From Zhengitettix transpicula (Eukaryota > Arthropoda > Insecta > Orthoptera > Tetrigidae): a stretch of 64,000 bases of DNA. Every line of letters starts with the position of its first letter. Position 1 is the first letter of the stretch. The stretch covers positions 19,240,501-19,304,500 of the forward strand of contig CM073596.1 in NCBI GenBank assembly GCA_037074705.1, given 5' to 3'. This document shows positions 60,551 to 64,000 of this stretch, piece after piece. The translations under genes and the position numbers were made by a program. The notes beneath the pieces were generated by a model, which was given only the letters and a program-made list of their open reading frames with translations, ran no database searches and was not told the origin of the DNA.

Positions 60551-61102
60551 ACTTTTAGGCTTTATTTAAACGAACTACTTTCCAGACAATTTCCATCTTC
60601 TCTATTTCTGCTATATTTTAAATTATAGAATTACCGAACGCATACAAGTATATATTTTTATGAAATAGAATAAAATGTAGTTTTAATAACTTTTAGGCTT
60701 TATTTAAACGAATTACTATCCAGACAATTTCAGTCTTCTCTATTTTTGCTATATTTTAAATTATAGAATTACCGAACTTAATCAAGTATATATTTTTATG
60801 AAATAGAATAAAATGTAGTTTTAATAACTTTTAGGCTTTATTTAAACGAATTACTATCCAGACTATTTCAGTCTTCTCTATTTTTGTTATATTTGAAATT
60901 ATTGAATTATCGAACTTAATCAAGTATATATTTTTATGAAATAGAATAAAATGTAGTTTTAATAACTTTTAGGCTTTATTTAAACGAATAACTATCCAGA
61001 CATTTTCAGTCTTCTCTATTTTTGCTATATTTTAAATTATAAAATTACTGAACGTTAGCAAGTATATATTTTTATGAAATAGAATAAAATGTAGTTTACT
61101 AC
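60551..61102. repeat. four-copy satellite-like tandem array, 138-bp unit
   Basis: Units begin ACTTTTAGGCTTTATTTAAA at 60551, 60689, 60827 and 60965, so the period is exactly 138. Divergence between units is a few percent. The array starts immediately after the LINE tail. Confidence 0.97.
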
Positions 61103-61265
61103 AAATAACAGTCAATTGATACAAACTATTCAGTTTATAAAAACTTTTCGGTACATATTTGTATCTTCTTCAGATTGATTATAAAAGTATTAATCATATT
61201 TAGCTGTAGAACATTATAAACAGCAATTATCCATAGTTAAAATGAAAAAAATTACTACTGATTGA

Positions 61266-61475
61266 AAATAATGAACGAGAAAGATAGCCAATACAGACAA
61301 AAAAGGTAATATAAATACCAAATAAATTCTCAAAAGCTTTTAACTGAACAGTGCAGTTGTGTTTCCCTAGGTTCTTCGTAGCACCTGACGATAGGGACAA
61401 GGATCCAAGAAATATTGTGTGGTATTTATCTAACCTTTTTTGTCTGTATTGGCTATCTTTCTTATTCATTAATTA
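61266..61475. mobile_element. Penelope-like tail fragment in an inverted repeat
   Basis: 61266-61320 and 61420-61475 are inverted copies (GATAGCCAATACAGACAAAA against TTTTGTCTGTATTGGCTATC and flanks). The segment from about 61330 to 61475 also matches 31790-31935 directly, so the left arm is an inverted copy of the family tail. Confidence 0.75.
61385..61419 (+). ncRNA. hammerhead-like ribozyme core (decayed)
   Basis: CTGACGA, 17 nt with GGGA / CAAGGA / TCCA, then GAAA followed by TATTGTG instead of CGTTGTG. Upstream GTGC and GCAC could pair as stem I. The loss of the CG is a typical decay change. Confidence 0.4.
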
Positions 61476-61480
61476 TCCAT

Positions 61481-61942
61481 AGTATTAAAGTTAAACAATA
61501 TTATTATATTGTATAATGGCTCTGGTATAATATATTTTTATAGACAGGAAAATATTACTTTATATATACATATAAGTGTGTGTTTAATTTAATTTACAGA
61601 TAATAATATATAATTAAGTTGAATGCTCAAAAGAAAACACACACAGGCATAATAAATAACTGTTACTGTAAAAGTTGCTTTTGCTAGTCTATAAGTATAT
61701 CAATATTTATAAGCAGTTAGGTATACACCAAAATAGCCAAAACATCTCAGGAGTTTCACAAGATTATTTTTTCATCTTGGAAATAAATAATTTTTACTTT
61801 GACTTACAGAATAAATAATCTTCTGAAATTTATGAGTACTTTTTTGGCTACTTTGGTGTACATCTACCTCCTCCTGAAATAACAGGAAGTCCATTTATTT
61901 TATTTTATTCTACAACATTTATATTAGCATAAGTATACAAAG

Positions 61943-61986
<44 letters not shown>

Positions 61987-62670
61987 GACAAATTCTTCGA
62001 CAAGGTTCACAAAATGCAATTGTATAATTACTTAAGACTAGGATAATTTACTGAAATAAATATATAGCCTTTTAATCCCTAATTTCGTCCCTTTTTTAGT
62101 TACGTTATAACCCAGAAATATCGTATTTATTTCTTTCTTAGAAAACGATATACAACAGTATAAATTGTTTTTGTGTTTCTAGACTATCTAAGGGAAAAAC
62201 AATATTTCCTTTAATTTCTGTGCGTTTGTTTCAACTTACTTTTATTTTCAACATCTGTTTAAATATTTGGAATTATTTTTAATGAAACACAGTAGCAAGA
62301 ATTTTATTTAGTATTGTGATATACAATAAATCCATTACTATAATATTGAATAATTATATAACGTTATTTTTGAATGAATAAACCGTCATTCGAAACAAAC
62401 CTTAGTAAATTTCAGATAATAAAGAAACGGCAACAGTAATATATTGTATTAATTCGTTTTAAAAATAAGAAATGGTTATATTAATCGTATTTATTGGAAA
62501 ATTGTAATTTTTCCTGTTGCTTTATTGCTAATTTGGAATTCATTTGTACCACACAGTTTATTTGTATATAATTTGAATATTTTACTTGTGATCGCCTAAT
62601 TCAATGATAAGCAAGGAGGTGGTTAAATATTTATTTTGTAAAAACTACGGATTCATAAATTACGTTTTTT
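61481..62670. other. AT-rich, nothing recognised except a microsatellite
   Basis: No gene. (AT)n at 61944-61982. Confidence 0.35.
61944..61982. repeat. (AT)n microsatellite
   Basis: Uninterrupted dinucleotide tract. Confidence 0.95.
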
Positions 62671-62675
62671 CTTAG

Positions 62676-62765
62676 ACTTCTGTTACAATTTCCCTGGACT
62701 GTCTCCTGACCGCTGCTGCCACCTGCGTGCGACTCAACGAACTGTGGAAAGCGAGGCGTCACTAA
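62676..62765 (+). CDS. candidate terminal exon
   Basis: A TTACGTTTTTTCTTAG acceptor is followed by a GC-richer 29-codon frame (TSVTISLDCLLTAAATCVRL then NELWKARRH) to a TAA. Codon choice (CTG, GAC, GCC, GTG) looks coding against an AT-rich background. It begins in phase 0, compatible with the phase-0 donor at 46677, but linkage is speculative. No family recognised. Confidence 0.2.
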   Translation, partial: TSVTISLDCLLTAAATCVRLNELWKARRH

Positions 62766-64000
62766 GTCTGCCACAAATACGCGATTATAATCCACGAAAC
62801 GACTCGTATGTGAATCTTACCTGTTCTAAAACAACTGGAATGCCGTAAATCTTTGCAACTGAAGCGATTCGCTAAAATTGATAGACATATGCGGAAGGAC
62901 TATGTAACATATTTTTTTTTCTTACGTTGCCCATGTTTCTTCTTCATATATCATATTCTATATTTATTAAAAATCATTCCCCAATTTTTCGTCAAGAAAT
63001 GTCTTCTGTAATTATCGATTCATTTTACCACTCATTCAACTAGCAGTTCCTCAGTTTCAGATTTCTTCTTTTATTAAATCTACTTTTGAAGGATGATTCA
63101 CTGTACTTGGTTCATGTAGCCTTCTCAACCCCATCCACATCAAATAATGCCACAACGTTGATCAGTTTTTTTTAACTCAGCCGCAAGTGTTTAAAACATA
63201 GAAAACAAATCCAATTAGTGAAAATATACTCTTGTAAATTCGTGCCTTGTATTTTCTTATATTCACCGATAGTAAACGTGTACTGTAAAAAAACAAACAT
63301 GTTTACATATTTCCGTGAATGTAGCAGTGTAAAATTTTCTAGTAACTTTCCCGGAATAGGACGAAACAATTGGTCACTTATACGCAGCTATGTAGATCAT
63401 GGAATCAGTTATTCTACATTTACGAACCGGTTCCGGTGACTGTGTTCTAAGCCGTGGCCGACTGTGACACTTGAGGAGTTTGGACTATTTCCTGAATAAT
63501 AGTGCGGTTATGTGCCTCTCGCTATGTATAAGACATTACAAGAAATTCACCACAAGTTTCTCTCCGTAATTGTGTCTAGTGGAACTTAATTGGCTACGTA
63601 ATAGCTCAAAAGTATCTCATTTCCAATATTATGTGTAAAGTTGATATACTTTACGGCGAGGTAAACGATAATTTGGAAGTTTTGCAATTAAAATTTAAAA
63701 TTAAACCAATTTGTTGGCGGTACGTGTATACATTGTTTGAAAAGAAAGAAGCAGTCTTTAAAAGTAAACATGAGAGGACGTGACTAATCATCTTATGATT
63801 CTCTAAATCGTTGAATTATAATTCCATAGTCGTTTTTAGTTATTTAAGGTATGTGTTTATTAACGTTCACAGTAACAAAATAATATGCACTCACTTTTTG
63901 CTATTTTTTTAAACAAAATATTAATAATATAATTGTTTATATTTAATTTTCAAATTACAATAATTTTAATGATATTGATCCTACTGCTTTAAGATATTGG
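62766..64000. other. unassigned
   Basis: AT-rich, short chance frames only. Confidence 0.35.

Overview
The window is eukaryotic nuclear DNA, almost certainly from an insect. It is AT-rich, has dispersed genes with long non-coding stretches, and is full of insect-type transposable elements (Penelope-like, non-LTR, gypsy-like LTR, Helitron-like, hAT MITE). The two intact proteins look like insect orthologues. The abundance of old, decayed elements suggests a large genome, possibly polyneopteran (cockroach, termite or stick insect); that placement is a guess from repeat character only.

0-11 kb is the genic part. It holds the last coding exon of a gene that resembles the NAK/AAK1/BMP2K endocytic kinase family (1-690, +) with a long AT-rich 3' UTR. 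A single-exon ATP synthase subunit b-like gene follows (3893-4621, -), convergent with the first. A single-exon CHMP6/VPS20 ESCRT-III gene lies at 9163-9783 (+), with a perfect CRE motif 58 bp before its ATG. Between them lie a gypsy-like LTR with primer-binding-site remnants, a compound microsatellite, a hAT MITE with perfect 8-bp target duplication, a 3 x 62 bp tandem array and a foldback structure.

11-64 kb has no intact gene I can recognise. It is a transposon graveyard interspersed with short GC/CpG-rich islands (about 13.6, 19.4, 24.0, 33.9, 34.7, 39.5, 45.4, 48.0, 53.8 and 57.6 kb). At least one of these (48.0 kb) is dense in homeodomain-type TAAT cores and looks like an enhancer. Two candidate exons with good splice signals (46640-46677; 62676-62765, +) hint that part of this stretch is intron of an unseen gene.

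The most interesting signal is a recurrent RNA-like motif, CTGANGA - 16/17 nt - GAAA followed by a GTTGTG-type tail, present eight times on both strands. Its internal stem shows compensatory changes (GCAA/TTGC, GGGA/TCCC, TCCC/GGGA). It lies about 200-300 bp downstream of decayed GIY-YIG coding remnants of Penelope-like elements at 24.9 and 42.9 kb. This is the core architecture of a hammerhead ribozyme carried by a Penelope-like retroelement family. Three loci (8.4, 52.1, 61.3 kb) enclose it in long inverted repeats. The window also holds three copies of a ~310 bp A-tailed retroposon with a shared reading frame, three Helitron-like elements (one with the exact A|TC...CTAG|T signature), two distinct 5'-truncated or internally deleted LINEs, a LINE 3' tail abutting a 4 x 138 bp satellite, and a 123-bp-arm foldback at 58.9-59.3 kb.
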